DNA of 64,000 bases from Paenibacillus aestuarii (GCF_027789125.1 NZ_JAQFVF010000021.1:1-64000), one strand, 5' to 3'; counted from the first letter of the stretch, positions 52,799-62,392 are shown. A program made the numbers and translations. The notes: generated from the letters alone by a model not told the origin.

Positions 52799-53137
52799 CT
52801 AACGGGATGTCCGTTCTACCCGAACGGTTCCGAACATCATCGCTGCTGCTGCAAGTAAATTTAGAATCGGAATCGTGATCAGCATTCCGACACCTCCGAG
52901 CCCCGGTTCCCATACAAAAATCAATGGAACGGTTAGCAGGATGCTTACGTACATAAACATCGACTTGTGCGTGATGGAAGCGATGATCGAAAGCAGAAAC
53001 GCAGGAATTAACAGCACAGGAAGTCCGCCGATGTCTGATGCATGATGCGATTTAATGAAAATAAACAAGACTAACGTCGTTAGTGCGGCAACGTATCCCA
53101 GATATGAGCCGGCTCTGCTCATCGTTGATCTACTCAT
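52799..53137 (-). CDS. Four-helix membrane protein, hypothetical
   Basis: 112 residues from ATG 53137, seven bases after AAGGAGAG. Hydrophobic segments at about 8-27 (GYVAALTTLVLFIFI), 38-54 (LPVLLIPAFLLSIIAS), 58-75 and 80-103. Basic C-terminus (VRVERTSR). No family recognised. Probably the first gene of the run membrane protein - phosphoesterase - small protein. Confidence 0.68.
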   Translation of the reverse strand: MSRSTMSRAGSYLGYVAALTTLVLFIFIKSHHASDIGGLPVLLIPAFLLSIIASITHKSMFMYVSILLTVPLIFVWEPGLGGVGMLITIPILNLLAAAAMMFGTVRVERTSR

Positions 53138-53362
53138 TAATTGTCTCTCCTTTAATCTGTGAAAACTGAGAAGCAATCATAACTGGATGAACGGATGCAT
53201 ACCTCCCTTACTTACAAAATGTCTCGCTATTTCAATAACACAAACAAATACGAATAGAGTTCGAAACTACATCACAATTATACCACAATTTGGTATTTTA
53301 TGTAACAGGAATTAACAATTTTAGCTGCTATATGATAAGTGCTTCAGGATACATTTTAACGC

Positions 53363-53391
53363 TTGACATGATACAATATGTATCATATAGT
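53363..53391 (+). promoter_or_regulatory. Promoter with a perfect palindrome filling the spacer (BlaI/MecI-like operator)
   Basis: TTGACA (53363-53368), exactly 17 bp, TATAGT (53386-53391). The 17-bp spacer is TGATACA-ATA-TGTATCA, a perfect inverted repeat holding the TACA...TGTA half-sites typical of BlaI/MecI/CopY repressors. The rest of the 344-bp gap (53138-53481) holds only an AT-rich leader with GGAGG before ATGAATTTGTAG, a three-codon frame. Confidence 0.72.
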
Positions 53392-53481
53392 TAAGGAAAA
53401 TAGCAATAATTATACGAATTCCGTCAATTGGAGGCATGAATTTGTAGAGTTTTGTAATGATGTCTAGGAGGAGGTTAAACA

Positions 53482-54210
53482 GTGACAATAAACAGGGCTA
53501 ATTCTGTTCTCATCTTGATGGCGCTTGTGGGGTTCATTATTTGGTTTCAATTTTCTCTTCTGTTGCTTCATGAAATTTTCAACTATCATCTCCTTGTGAG
53601 TGCATTTAATTACGGTTCCATTCCATTAATAAGTCACAATTCAAAGTTGTACTCTATTTTATCGATATGCATGAATATTTTCATTATATATAGTATTGTT
53701 TTGTTACTTTGGCGCATAGCCGTTAATTGCATGAAAGCTATTCGCTGGAATCAATTCCTTAAGTTCCATAAGCAAAGTATTTGGAGCTATCATTTAATGT
53801 CGAAGTATGCGGATTTGCAAACACCTATAATCGTTATTCCAGTTAATGAAACGATTGCTTTTTCAACTGGATTTTTAAGACCAAAAATTATACTTTCCAC
53901 AGGGATCCTGGATAAATTAAATGAAAGTGATCTTCGCACTGTCATCCTAAATCAGTATAACCATTGTAAAAATTATAGTCCGCTGCGTTCTTATATAGCG
54001 TGGTTAATTCAAGAGAGCCTGCCGTTTATCCCCATTCAACGCGGTTTGTTTCATTACTTTCGTATCTGGCTGGAAGTACCTGCTGATCCGAGCACTTCAG
54101 AGACACCAGCACATAAAACTCGCATTCCCTACTTATCTATGAGTTCATTAGTCATTTCTATTATCGTTATCGTTGTATTAGGTGTCTCTGTACTAAGCAT
54201 AGGATCTTAA
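53482..54210 (+). CDS. M56/BlaR1-like membrane protein with lost zinc site
   Basis: 242 residues from GTG 53482, with AGGAGGAGG upstream. TM helices at about 8-34 and 55-80, and a C-terminal one (SLVISIIVIVVLGVSVLSIG). The middle part aligns with M56 peptidases: TIAFSTGFLRPKIILSTGILDKL. Where the family has LHExxH, this protein has LNQYNH (about residues 155-160), and the ELAAD metal Glu region reads LEVPAD, so zinc catalysis is not possible. No blaI gene adjoins it although its promoter carries a BlaI-like operator. The AT-rich composition differs from the neighbours. Possibly a decoy, sensor remnant or decaying gene. Confidence 0.72.
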   Translation: MTINRANSVLILMALVGFIIWFQFSLLLLHEIFNYHLLVSAFNYGSIPLISHNSKLYSILSICMNIFIIYSIVLLLWRIAVNCMKAIRWNQFLKFHKQSIWSYHLMSKYADLQTPIIVIPVNETIAFSTGFLRPKIILSTGILDKLNESDLRTVILNQYNHCKNYSPLRSYIAWLIQESLPFIPIQRGLFHYFRIWLEVPADPSTSETPAHKTRIPYLSMSSLVISIIVIVVLGVSVLSIGS

Positions 54211-54219
54211 CTAAATGAG

Positions 54220-54254
54220 AAGCTGCCCAAATTATTCTTGGACAGCTTTTTTTT
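54220..54254 (+). terminator. Terminator of the M56-like gene
   Basis: AAGCTGCCCAA pairs with TTGGACAGCTT, followed by T6. Confidence 0.85.
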
Positions 54255-54373
54255 CGTAACTAACGGACGACTGTTCCATTTCTAAACTTCATATTTGGAA
54301 AGCTGCCGCCGGCAATTTCATGTTCAGGAATAGCGGCTTCAATTCTTCGTTGTCAACGCATCCGTGACGGCGC

Positions 54374-54412
54374 AAAAAAATAGCGCATGAATGAGTATGC
54401 TCATTCACACGC
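54374..54412 (-). terminator. Terminator of the yesMNOPQR-type block
   Basis: Minus-strand GCGTGTGAATGAG pairs with CTCATTCATGCGC, then a T-run of seven. Confidence 0.88.
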
Positions 54413-54425
54413 TTTTATATCATGA

Positions 54426-55490
54426 TTAGCAGCCGTTGCCGAAAAGATTTTTCCGAGCGTTCAGCACCTCGGATAAAAAGACCAGCGTCAAGCCTTGGCC
54501 CCAGCCTTGGATGCGCTTGTCCGGCACGCGTTTGTACCCGTCGGCATCGTCCATGACCGCCGTCCCGGCCGACACGCCCGTGACGGTGCCATCCGCTGTG
54601 ATGCGGCTGAGGATCCCGTCGATGGACATCTGCGTGTACTTGTTGTACAAGCGTCCACGCGTGAGCAGCGCCGTCGCAATGCCCGCCGAACCGGAAGTCT
54701 CCAGCGGTGACGTCGGGTCATTCGTAATCGTGTGCCACAGGCCCGATTCATCCTGCAAGCGAACTAGCGCGCTAAGCTGATCGCGCAGGGAACCGTCGAT
54801 AATCATGAACGACGGATGTGTGACAGGCACGAGATTGAGCGCACGCGCCATCGTCAGCGCCGCCCACGAGTTGCCACGCGCCCAATAGATGGATGACAAA
54901 TTGGTTTGCACGATGTTATCCCAACCGTGGTAGTACAGGTTCGTCACTTGATCCTGCAGCAAATTCTCATGTCCGTGATATTGGCGCAGACCGTCTTCAA
55001 AATAATCGTTACGGCCGAGCAGCACACCGACGCGCAGCAGGAAATAACCGGCCATGAACATCGTATCGACCCAAGCTTGCTCCGGAAAATTGTAAGTTTC
55101 GGAGTTTACGGTATGCTGGAGAATCCCGTCCCCGAAGCGCTCCGCCTCATGGGTCAGGAATTCCGCCATTGCTTTGATCGTCTCAAGGTATTTCTCTTCC
55201 TTCGTCACGTCATACAAGGTGAGCAGCGAATGTCCGATCGAGACCGCGTTGACCGAAAGCTTCGGCAGGCCGTCCTCAATATTTTCATCCACCCACGCTT
55301 TGAGCTTCTGCAAATACGCCTCATTGCCTGTGGCTGCATACGCTTCGGAAACGCCGTAAAAGGCGACGCCACCCGGCCAATCCCAACTGAAATCCATGCG
55401 AAACGTGCGGTCGACGACACGATCGATCACGGATCGGATTTGTTCATCGTCAAAAACTAATTTTGGCATCTCTATGCATTCCTCTCTCAT
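54426..55490 (-). CDS. yesR: Unsaturated rhamnogalacturonyl hydrolase (GH105/GH88), YesR-like
   Basis: 354 residues. ATG 55490 is 8 bases after AAAGGA (the end of the preceding gene); ATG 55469 is an alternative. Alpha6/alpha6 barrel: FSWDWPGGVAFYGVSEAYAATG, SVNAVSIGHSLLTLYDVTKEEKY, catalytic Asp in PEQAWVDTMFMAGYFLLRVG, YWARGNSWAALTMARAL, and SGLWHTITNDPTSPLETSGSAG. Hydrates the unsaturated galacturonyl end of RG-I disaccharides made by lyases, in the cytosol. Last gene of the block; position corresponds to yesR. Confidence 0.93.
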   Translation of the reverse strand: MREECIEMPKLVFDDEQIRSVIDRVVDRTFRMDFSWDWPGGVAFYGVSEAYAATGNEAYLQKLKAWVDENIEDGLPKLSVNAVSIGHSLLTLYDVTKEEKYLETIKAMAEFLTHEAERFGDGILQHTVNSETYNFPEQAWVDTMFMAGYFLLRVGVLLGRNDYFEDGLRQYHGHENLLQDQVTNLYYHGWDNIVQTNLSSIYWARGNSWAALTMARALNLVPVTHPSFMIIDGSLRDQLSALVRLQDESGLWHTITNDPTSPLETSGSAGIATALLTRGRLYNKYTQMSIDGILSRITADGTVTGVSAGTAVMDDADGYKRVPDKRIQGWGQGLTLVFLSEVLNARKNLFGNGC

Positions 55491-55495
55491 GTCAG

Positions 55496-56347
55496 TTATC
55501 CTTTCAAACCGCTGGTGCTAATTCCTTCTACGATATAACGTTGGAAAATAAAGAATACGATAAAGATCGGTACGAGCGACGTTGTCGCCATCGCGAACAT
55601 TCCGCCCCAGTTATTCAGCGACTCGCCGTCCTGGAACAGCTTCAGCGCTAAGGATACCGGGTAAAGCTCCGGCTTGTTCAAGTAGAGCAGAGGGTTGATG
55701 AAATCCTCCCATCTCCAATAGAACGAGAAAATCGTCGCTGTAATCAACGCAGGCACGATAAGCGGCACAATCACCCGGAAAAAGATGGTGTACTTACTGC
55801 AGCCGTCCATTTTCGCTGCCTCATCCAGCTCCATCGGAATCGTCCTTATGAACTGCATGATCAGGAAGATGAAGAACGGGATGGCAAAAAATTGCGGCAC
55901 GATCACCGGTTTAAACGTCGACAGCCAGCCCATTTTGGCAAACATGACGTATTGCGGGATGATCGTCACATCATGCGGCAGCATCATGGTCATCATCATG
56001 CAAGTGAACCACAGGCCTTTACCGGCAAAAGGAATCCGAGCAAACGCATAGGCGACAAGCGCTGAACTGGCGACCGCTCCGATCGTGGAAATCACGACGA
56101 TGATGAACGAATTTTTGTAAAACGTTGTAAACGAATTGCCGGCAAAACCTCTCCAGCCCGATACATAATTTTCCCATGCAATGTGGCTTGGAATCAAGCT
56201 GTATGTCGTTGTAAAAATCTCATCGTTCGGTTTGAGCGAGCTCATCATGAGCCAAATAATCGGATAGATCATAATCAGTGCCAGAACGCTAAGCAGCAGA
56301 TGGTAGCCGATTCGTTTATTCGTGCGGTTAAATGCATGTGTCCCCAT
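55496..56347 (-). CDS. yesQ: Carbohydrate ABC transporter permease, YesQ-like
   Basis: 283 residues from ATG 56347, seven bases after AAGGGGAG. Six membrane helices; EAA loop [30 protein letters not shown]-terminal [19 protein letters not shown], the standard end of MalG-type permeases. Starts 4 bp after the stop of the partner permease. Confidence 0.9.
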   Translation of the reverse strand: MGTHAFNRTNKRIGYHLLLSVLALIMIYPIIWLMMSSLKPNDEIFTTTYSLIPSHIAWENYVSGWRGFAGNSFTTFYKNSFIIVVISTIGAVASSALVAYAFARIPFAGKGLWFTCMMMTMMLPHDVTIIPQYVMFAKMGWLSTFKPVIVPQFFAIPFFIFLIMQFIRTIPMELDEAAKMDGCSKYTIFFRVIVPLIVPALITATIFSFYWRWEDFINPLLYLNKPELYPVSLALKLFQDGESLNNWGGMFAMATTSLVPIFIVFFIFQRYIVEGISTSGLKG

Positions 56348-56351
56348 GTAA

Positions 56352-57251
56352 TTACTCCCCTTTCGCCTCGTAATGGACCCAATACTTCGATGTTTGGAAA
56401 AGGATGAAGGCAATGGCGCCGATTAGCAGCAGCATGACCCAAGCCATGGCGGAAGCGTAGCCCATTTCGTAGAACTGGAACGCTCTGCGGTACAGATACA
56501 ACGAATACAGCAGCGTATTATCGAGCGGCCCGCCTTCTCCATTGGAGATAATGTAGGCTGGTGTAAATGTCATGAAAGCGGAAATCATCTGCATGATCAA
56601 GTTAAACAGGATGATCGGGCTCAATAGTGGCAAGGTGATGTTGAAAAACTGGCGAACTCTGCCAGCGCCGTCCACACTGGCGGCTTCATAATACGATTGC
56701 GGGATGTTCTTCAGACCGGCCAGGAAGATCAGCATCGACGAACCGAACTGCCATACCGACAAGGCGATGAGCGTCCAGAGCGCTGTGCCCGGGCTGCCGA
56801 TCCAGGAGGTCTCTGTATGAACGCCGATCAACGCGAGGAACGAATTCAGCAGGCCTTTATCGCCGAACACCTGCGTCCACATGATGGAGACAGCCACGCT
56901 ACCGCCGATCAATGATGGCAAATAGAAGGAGGAGCGGTACAGTCCGATGCCTGTGATCGCTTTGTTCAGCAGCATCGCTACGCCGAGCGCGAAGGCGAGG
57001 CGGAATGGGACGCTGACAAACACATACGTGAAAGTAACTTGGAGCGATTTCCAATATTTATCGTCAGCCGTAAACATCTTCTCATAATTGGCGAAGCCGA
57101 TCACTCTCGGCGTTTCAAACAGGTTGTAATCCGTGAACGAATAATAGAGCGATGAAAAAATCGGAAACAACGTAAAAATGAGAAAGCCAAGTATGAATGG
57201 CGAAGCAAACACATACCCGACGAGGTGATCGTTATGCCGCAGCTTGTTCAT
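56352..57251 (-). CDS. yesP: Sugar ABC transporter permease, YesP-like
   Basis: 299 residues, ATG 57251 after GGGGATG. Six membrane helices ([27 protein letters not shown] first). EAA loop [29 protein letters not shown]. MalF-type partner of the following permease. The gene follows the binding-protein terminator, so its level is set by read-through. Confidence 0.9.
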   Translation of the reverse strand: MNKLRHNDHLVGYVFASPFILGFLIFTLFPIFSSLYYSFTDYNLFETPRVIGFANYEKMFTADDKYWKSLQVTFTYVFVSVPFRLAFALGVAMLLNKAITGIGLYRSSFYLPSLIGGSVAVSIMWTQVFGDKGLLNSFLALIGVHTETSWIGSPGTALWTLIALSVWQFGSSMLIFLAGLKNIPQSYYEAASVDGAGRVRQFFNITLPLLSPIILFNLIMQMISAFMTFTPAYIISNGEGGPLDNTLLYSLYLYRRAFQFYEMGYASAMAWVMLLLIGAIAFILFQTSKYWVHYEAKGE

Positions 57252-57429
57252 GGTTGTTCATCCCCTATACACAATAGTTGTTGGAATAGAAACGAGGTTC
57301 GATTCCGTTCATATTCTCATTATAGGGTTCTTTCTGTCCGGTCTGAAGGCAAAAAACCGTTGAGTTTGTTTAATTAGCCGAGGTTCCGATGACTGTTTTT
57401 CAGGCTTTGCGGGAACGCTGCCATCCATG

Positions 57430-57468
57430 CAAAAAAGACGCTGCACCCGTAAAGGGGCAACGCCTATT
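57430..57468 (-). terminator. Partial terminator between binding protein and permeases
   Basis: Imperfect minus-strand stem (GGCGTTGCCCC against CGGGTGCAGCGTC) followed by T6. It probably allows partial read-through, so that more binding protein than permease is made. Confidence 0.6.
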
Positions 57469-57474
57469 TCAGCC

Positions 57475-58815
57475 TTATTTCTTATTCTTCGCCAGAATGG
57501 CATTTGCATCTTTGCGGAATTTGGCTGCGCCTTCTTCCACAGTCAGCTTTTTGTACAAAATTTGCTCAGCGGTATCTTTCAGCAACTTGTCGACTTCAAC
57601 GGCGCCGACAGGGTTCGGCGGATCCATTTGCGAGCTATTTTTCTCCGCCCATGCCACATATTCAAACACTTTCTTTTGTTCAGGAGACAGATCCGGCATC
57701 AGCGCATCCTTCACTTTGGAGGAAACGGGCACACCGCGTTCGCCTTTAATGATTTTGTTCGCATCGATATCGTTCGTTAAGAAGTCCACGAATTTCGCCG
57801 CTTCTTCCTTCACTTTGGAAGACTTTGCGATCGTCCAGAACATACTAGGCTTCAGGAACAGCGCCTTGTTCTGAGCCCAGCCTGGTACCGGCAGCATATC
57901 CAGCTGACGCTTCGCAGCTGTGTTCAGCAAAATATATTGGTTGGACCAGCTGTTGGATGAGAACGCATTGCCAAGCACCAGCTCGTCGTCTTCCGGTGTT
58001 CCTTTCTTTTGCGCCAGCTTATCCAGCGGCATCAAGTATCCGTTATCGTACCATTTTTTGTACATGTTGTAGTAGTCGGTGAACAGCTTATCGTCCGTGT
58101 AGCCGAGCTGCGTACCGTCTGTTGCGTACATCTTTTGCCCTTGGCCTCTCAGATAGAACGGGAAGTAAACGTCATGACGGAAGTCGGAAGCAAGCAGCTT
58201 GCCTTTTGCTTTCAGCGCTGCGCCGATCGAATCCAGATCCGCCATCGTCCAATCCTGCTTCGGTGTAATGCCGAGATCTTTTATCATTTGCGGATCAACC
58301 GTCATTTGCAGGGCATTGGATCCGGCATTGAGGGCAAGCAGCTTGCCGCCAACTTTACCGCCGGAGAGGCTGTTCTCGCTAATATCTTTCACATTGATCA
58401 GACCGTTCTTCGTATATGGCTCCAGATCTTCCAACTGACCTCTTGTACCATATTGGGTCAGGTAGGAAATATCCATTTGGAACACGTCCGGCAAGCCGTT
58501 CGCTGCTGCTTGCGGTGCAAGCTTCTTCCAATAATCGTCGAATGCCGCATACTCGGATTCGATTTTGACGTTCGGATTTTTTTGCTGGTAAAGCTCAATA
58601 ACCTTCAACGTGTAATCGTGACGCGCTTGACCGCCCCACCAAGCAACGCGCAGGGTTACCGGATCTTTCTTGGCGCCAGACGTAGCTGCTGCTGTTGCTG
58701 CGGAGCTTGCTGCCGGGCTGGAGCTGCCGCCGGATGCGCTGTTGTTCGTACCGGCATTTCCGCAAGCGGACAAAAGCAAAACTGTGGAAAGTACCGAGAC
58801 CATCATTTTTTTCAT
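57475..58815 (-). CDS. yesO: Sugar ABC transporter substrate-binding lipoprotein, YesO-like
   Basis: 446 residues, GGGAGGA before ATG 58815. Lipoprotein signal with lipobox LLSAC (Cys about 18). Ser/Ala linker, then family 1 solute-binding fold: VTLRVAWWGGQARHDYTLKV, DVFQMDISYLTQYG, GERGVPVSSKVKDAL. Matches YesO in length and place. Binds RG-I oligosaccharides (inferred from context). Preceded by its own promoter and a cre-like site, so it can be regulated apart from the kinase-regulator pair. Confidence 0.9.
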   Translation of the reverse strand: MKKMMVSVLSTVLLLSACGNAGTNNSASGGSSSPAASSAATAAATSGAKKDPVTLRVAWWGGQARHDYTLKVIELYQQKNPNVKIESEYAAFDDYWKKLAPQAAANGLPDVFQMDISYLTQYGTRGQLEDLEPYTKNGLINVKDISENSLSGGKVGGKLLALNAGSNALQMTVDPQMIKDLGITPKQDWTMADLDSIGAALKAKGKLLASDFRHDVYFPFYLRGQGQKMYATDGTQLGYTDDKLFTDYYNMYKKWYDNGYLMPLDKLAQKKGTPEDDELVLGNAFSSNSWSNQYILLNTAAKRQLDMLPVPGWAQNKALFLKPSMFWTIAKSSKVKEEAAKFVDFLTNDIDANKIIKGERGVPVSSKVKDALMPDLSPEQKKVFEYVAWAEKNSSQMDPPNPVGAVEVDKLLKDTAEQILYKKLTVEEGAAKFRKDANAILAKNKK

Positions 58816-58833
58816 CTGTATTTCCTCCCCATT

Positions 58834-58848
58834 ATGTAATCGCTTTCC
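58834..58848 (-). promoter_or_regulatory. Candidate cre site (CcpA)
   Basis: ATGTAATCGCTTTCC fits the WTGNAANCGNWNNCW consensus except for the last base, and lies just downstream of the yesO -10 box, where CcpA would block transcription. Confidence 0.52.
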
Positions 58849-58861
58849 GTTTCATACTGCT

Positions 58862-58890
58862 ATTATCCCGCTGAATGGAGGAAAGGTTAA
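58862..58890 (-). promoter_or_regulatory. Promoter of yesO
   Basis: Minus-strand TTAACC (58885-58890), a 17-bp spacer and GATAAT (58862-58867). Confidence 0.5.
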
Positions 58891-58912
58891 TCCAAAATAC
58901 AGATACGTTTGT

Positions 58913-60475
58913 TTAAAATGCAGAGGTGTCCGGCGATTTCATGTACTCGGATGGTGTCGAACCCATGTATTTTTTGAAGACTTGGCTAAAATATTGGGGA
59001 TTATCCCCGAATCCTAGCCGTTCGGCCAATTCGAAAATTTTGATATCCTCTTCCTGTGCGATCATCTCCGTCGCCCGGGTGATTCTCGTTTTCATCACAT
59101 AGTTGGAAAATTTCTCGCCGGTTTCCTTTTTGAACAACTTGCCGAGGTAATCCGCATTCATATACAGCATCTCATGGGCGACCCAATTCAGCGAAAGCTC
59201 CGAATTGCCCAATTGCTCGTCGATGATGGCTATGACCTTGCGCACAATACCGCTGATCTTCACTTTATTCTGTTCGTAAAATCTCTCCGACATCGCATCG
59301 ACAACCTGCTCGACAAATGTACGGATCGCTTGCAGCGTATTCATTTCCACGATGAGCGGAATTTTATTAAAGTATTCGTGCATCGCTTCTGGCGCGCTGC
59401 TCCTCACCAAAGAAACAAACTGCTGGATGACGTACGATTTGGTGGCGTCAATATCGAGCTGAGCCTCTCTAAGGCCAGCAAACAGTTCATCCAGGGCTGC
59501 ACCCGCCTCTTCACGATGGCCCGACTTTACCGCCATATTGAGGCGCTCCTCGTCGAATACGAACTCTTTGGCCGGCGCTGCCGGAGAAGCAGCCGTATCT
59601 TTGCGGGTAATCAAGCTGCCTTCGCCCAAATAAAACCGATAGTTAAGCAGCTGCAGTGATTCCTTGTACAACTCGCGTGCCTTGGTGATGTGCCCCACCT
59701 CGCTGAGGGCGATGGTCGAGTCCATTTTATAATACGTTTGGAACGTATCCCGTATCGCATAGATGCGCTCGTGCAGAAGATCCGTTTCACCGACGTCTTC
59801 CAGCAGCAGCAAGACATGATCGCCGATTGTAGTGCTAAGCAGCGGATTATCCAGCAGCTCTTGCGCAATATTTTTTATCGCAAATAGATGTTCAAACTCA
59901 AAACGGCCTTCCAGCTTGAACAACAGCAGCCGCACCCGATAATCCATATCGAGTCGGAACATGCTGCGATAATTATCCCAGTCCCGTTGGCCGTACGTTT
60001 TGTTCGTGACGAACTCCTTCAGAAATTGCTCTTTCACATGCGGCATTACTTTGGCCAACTCTTCCTTCATGCTGCGGACAAAAGACTCTTTGCTCGTCTC
60101 CTGCTCGATTTCGGCCACGATCTCCCTGAGCGCCTCGCCGATTTTCCCTTCGTTCGTTGGCTTCAGCAAGTAATGGCGCACGCCGTACTGCATAGCCCGG
60201 CTGGCATAGTCGAATTCACCGAAGCCGGATAACAGCACAAATCGGATCTTGGGATATGCGGCATTCACGCGTGCCACCAGCTCCAATCCGTCCATCCCCG
60301 GCATTCGGATGTCACTGATGACGATGTCAGGCATAAGCTGCTCGATTCGCTCATACGCCTCAACCCCATTGCGTGCCGTACCGATGAGCTCGGTGCCGAG
60401 CTGGGACCAATCCACCATTTGTGAGATACCGTCTAAAATAATGCGTTCATCATCTACCAGCAATACTTTGTACAT
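58913..60475 (-). CDS. yesN: Response regulator with AraC output, YesN-like
   Basis: 520 residues. Receiver 1-120: VLLVDDERIILDGI, phosphoacceptor Asp in DIVISDIRMPGMDG (about 55), LLSGFGEFDY and YLLKP. Middle region 130-410 helical, as in long Paenibacillus YesN proteins (B. subtilis YesN is shorter, 368). AraC domain about 415-515 (LSLNWVAHEMLYMNADYLGKLFK, KIFELAERLGFGDNPQYFSQVFK...TPSEYMK). Three bases after the kinase stop. Controls the downstream transporter genes. Confidence 0.92.
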   Translation of the reverse strand: MYKVLLVDDERIILDGISQMVDWSQLGTELIGTARNGVEAYERIEQLMPDIVISDIRMPGMDGLELVARVNAAYPKIRFVLLSGFGEFDYASRAMQYGVRHYLLKPTNEGKIGEALREIVAEIEQETSKESFVRSMKEELAKVMPHVKEQFLKEFVTNKTYGQRDWDNYRSMFRLDMDYRVRLLLFKLEGRFEFEHLFAIKNIAQELLDNPLLSTTIGDHVLLLLEDVGETDLLHERIYAIRDTFQTYYKMDSTIALSEVGHITKARELYKESLQLLNYRFYLGEGSLITRKDTAASPAAPAKEFVFDEERLNMAVKSGHREEAGAALDELFAGLREAQLDIDATKSYVIQQFVSLVRSSAPEAMHEYFNKIPLIVEMNTLQAIRTFVEQVVDAMSERFYEQNKVKISGIVRKVIAIIDEQLGNSELSLNWVAHEMLYMNADYLGKLFKKETGEKFSNYVMKTRITRATEMIAQEEDIKIFELAERLGFGDNPQYFSQVFKKYMGSTPSEYMKSPDTSAF

Positions 60476-60478
60476 GTC

Positions 60479-62230
60479 CTACTCCTCCATTCCTCTTGGC
60501 AGTGCAATCATAACTGCCGCTCCCCGATGGGCCGGCGTAACGATCTGAATGCCGAAGGCTTCGCCAAAAGCGATCTTGATCCGCTCATCAATGTTCAAAA
60601 GCCCGATCCCTGTGCCTTTGGTCCGCTGCTCCCCGGATCGCAGCTTGTCCAGCATGTCGCTCTTCATACCGGGACCGGTGTCCTCCACGCATAAGAAGAG
60701 CCCTTCCTCATTTTCCCAGCCGCGAATCGAAAGCTCACAAGGCTCAATCGTCGGCTCGAGCGCGTAATGGATCGCATTCTCTAGCAGAGGCTGTAATGTC
60801 AGCTTTGGAATCCGACGGCCCAGCAGCTCCACCGGCACGTCGAGATGAAAGATGAGCCGTTCTTCGAAGCGGATTTTTTGAATGGTGACATAACTTCTCA
60901 CAATATCGATCTCTTCGCCAACGGTGATGATCGGTTCCTTCAGATCAACGGAATTGCGCAGCAGGAAGGCAAGCGCTTCCACCATCTCGGAAATTTTCGA
61001 CTGCCGATTGATTTTCGCCATCCAATTGATCGATTCCAGCGTGTTATATAGAAAATGCGGGTTGATCTGCGACTGCAGCGCTTTGAATTCCGTTTCCTTA
61101 ATCAGCAGACGATTGGCATAGTTTTCTTGAATGAGCATATTGATGCGTTCGATCATAAACCGGAAGCTGCGTTGGAGCAGCCCGATTTCATTCATCGCCA
61201 CCTGCCCGCCGGGCGCAAACAAATTGGCTTCCTCGAAATTCCCTTTTTCCGCCAGTTTCATGCGCGCCATCAAATCGTCGATCGGCCGGGTGAGACTGTA
61301 GGAGAAACGAATGACCAGCAGCATCACGACGGCTAAAATAACGAAAAAGACGACGACCACGATTTCTTTAATCAATGTGATCTGTTGGAAGATTTGATTA
61401 AACGGCGTGATGTTCGAATAAGTCCAGCCTGTATTCCGGGATTGAATTTGCGAAATAAAGTATTCTTCCCCTGCGATATGCTTAATCTCATAGCCTTTGG
61501 TATTCGCACTGCTGCTGCTGACAATTTGATCTGGCGCAAATGCCGGCTTCCGCGGAAATATCACGTTCTGGCCGGAATAAATCATCATGTCGCCTTCTTC
61601 AGGAGCGAGGTCGCGGACGATTTTGTCAATATTGATGCGGATGACCAGAGTTCCTAAATCGTCCAGATCGAAGTTCGTTCTGTGAAACGAACGGATTTCC
61701 CGTGTCACAATGAGCGCCGAATCCTTGCCGTCCGGATAGATCCAGCGATTCTCGCCCGAGGCCTCGGAGGCCGTCTCCAAAACCTTTTTCTTTTTCAGCG
61801 GATCCTGCTGAATGACGTTGCCGCCTTCGTGCTCCTTGCCCCACGCGTCGATGATTTGTATCGAGTAGAGATACGGCTCCTCCCCGGAATAGCTGATCAG
61901 GCGGTCCAACAAAAATTGGCTGGCAAGCAGCGAGTCATAGTCCGACGTATTGGCTTTGAGCGACGTCAGCCAGTCCTGTACTTGCTCGTCGGCAATGATT
62001 TTGTAGGAAAGCTGTTGTAAGCGCTTGAGTTCCGTTTCGATCGCGGTCGAGGACAGGTTCAGCACGTGCGACGACTTGTCGTAAATTTGCCCGTCATAGA
62101 TGGAGAACGCGTACTGCTGGACCAAGACCGTAAACGCAAGCGAGATGACAATCACCAACGTGATTAAAAGTGAGAGCTTGTTCTTGATTTTCATATGCCG
62201 GTATGTCTCGATGACGTTGCGAAACCACAT
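60479..62230 (-). CDS. yesM: Sensor histidine kinase, YesM-like
   Basis: 583 residues from ATG 62230, ten bases after GGAGG; the upstream in-frame part is not needed. TM1 about 20-42 (LSLLITLVIVISLAFTVLV), extracellular Cache sensor 45-285, TM2 about 288-312 (EIVVVVFFVILAVVMLLVI), HAMP, then His_kinase domain with LQSQINPHFLYNTLESINWMAK (phospho-His) and GHKL core LTLQPLLENAIHYALEP, CVEDTGPGM, GTGIGLLNIDERIKIAFGE. Senses extracellular sugars, probably with the binding protein. Length matches YesM (577). Confidence 0.93.
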   Translation of the reverse strand: MWFRNVIETYRHMKIKNKLSLLITLVIVISLAFTVLVQQYAFSIYDGQIYDKSSHVLNLSSTAIETELKRLQQLSYKIIADEQVQDWLTSLKANTSDYDSLLASQFLLDRLISYSGEEPYLYSIQIIDAWGKEHEGGNVIQQDPLKKKKVLETASEASGENRWIYPDGKDSALIVTREIRSFHRTNFDLDDLGTLVIRINIDKIVRDLAPEEGDMMIYSGQNVIFPRKPAFAPDQIVSSSSANTKGYEIKHIAGEEYFISQIQSRNTGWTYSNITPFNQIFQQITLIKEIVVVVFFVILAVVMLLVIRFSYSLTRPIDDLMARMKLAEKGNFEEANLFAPGGQVAMNEIGLLQRSFRFMIERINMLIQENYANRLLIKETEFKALQSQINPHFLYNTLESINWMAKINRQSKISEMVEALAFLLRNSVDLKEPIITVGEEIDIVRSYVTIQKIRFEERLIFHLDVPVELLGRRIPKLTLQPLLENAIHYALEPTIEPCELSIRGWENEEGLFLCVEDTGPGMKSDMLDKLRSGEQRTKGTGIGLLNIDERIKIAFGEAFGIQIVTPAHRGAAVMIALPRGMEE

Positions 62231-62264
62231 GGCGAATAGTCCTCCAGCTCTAAATATTAAGTAG

Positions 62265-62293
62265 ATTATGCACTCTGTGTCGATTGAGGTCAA
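62265..62293 (-). promoter_or_regulatory. Promoter of yesM
   Basis: Minus-strand TTGACC (62288-62293), a 17-bp spacer and CATAAT (62265-62270), 34 bp before the start codon. Confidence 0.6.
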
Positions 62294-62392
62294 TTGAAAA
62301 AATGTGAGTGGCCGAAGAGGGGCTGCGCAGACGCGAATCCCAAAAACAACGCTAAAGCCGCCCCGCAGCCGCACCCGACTGCTCACACGCAC

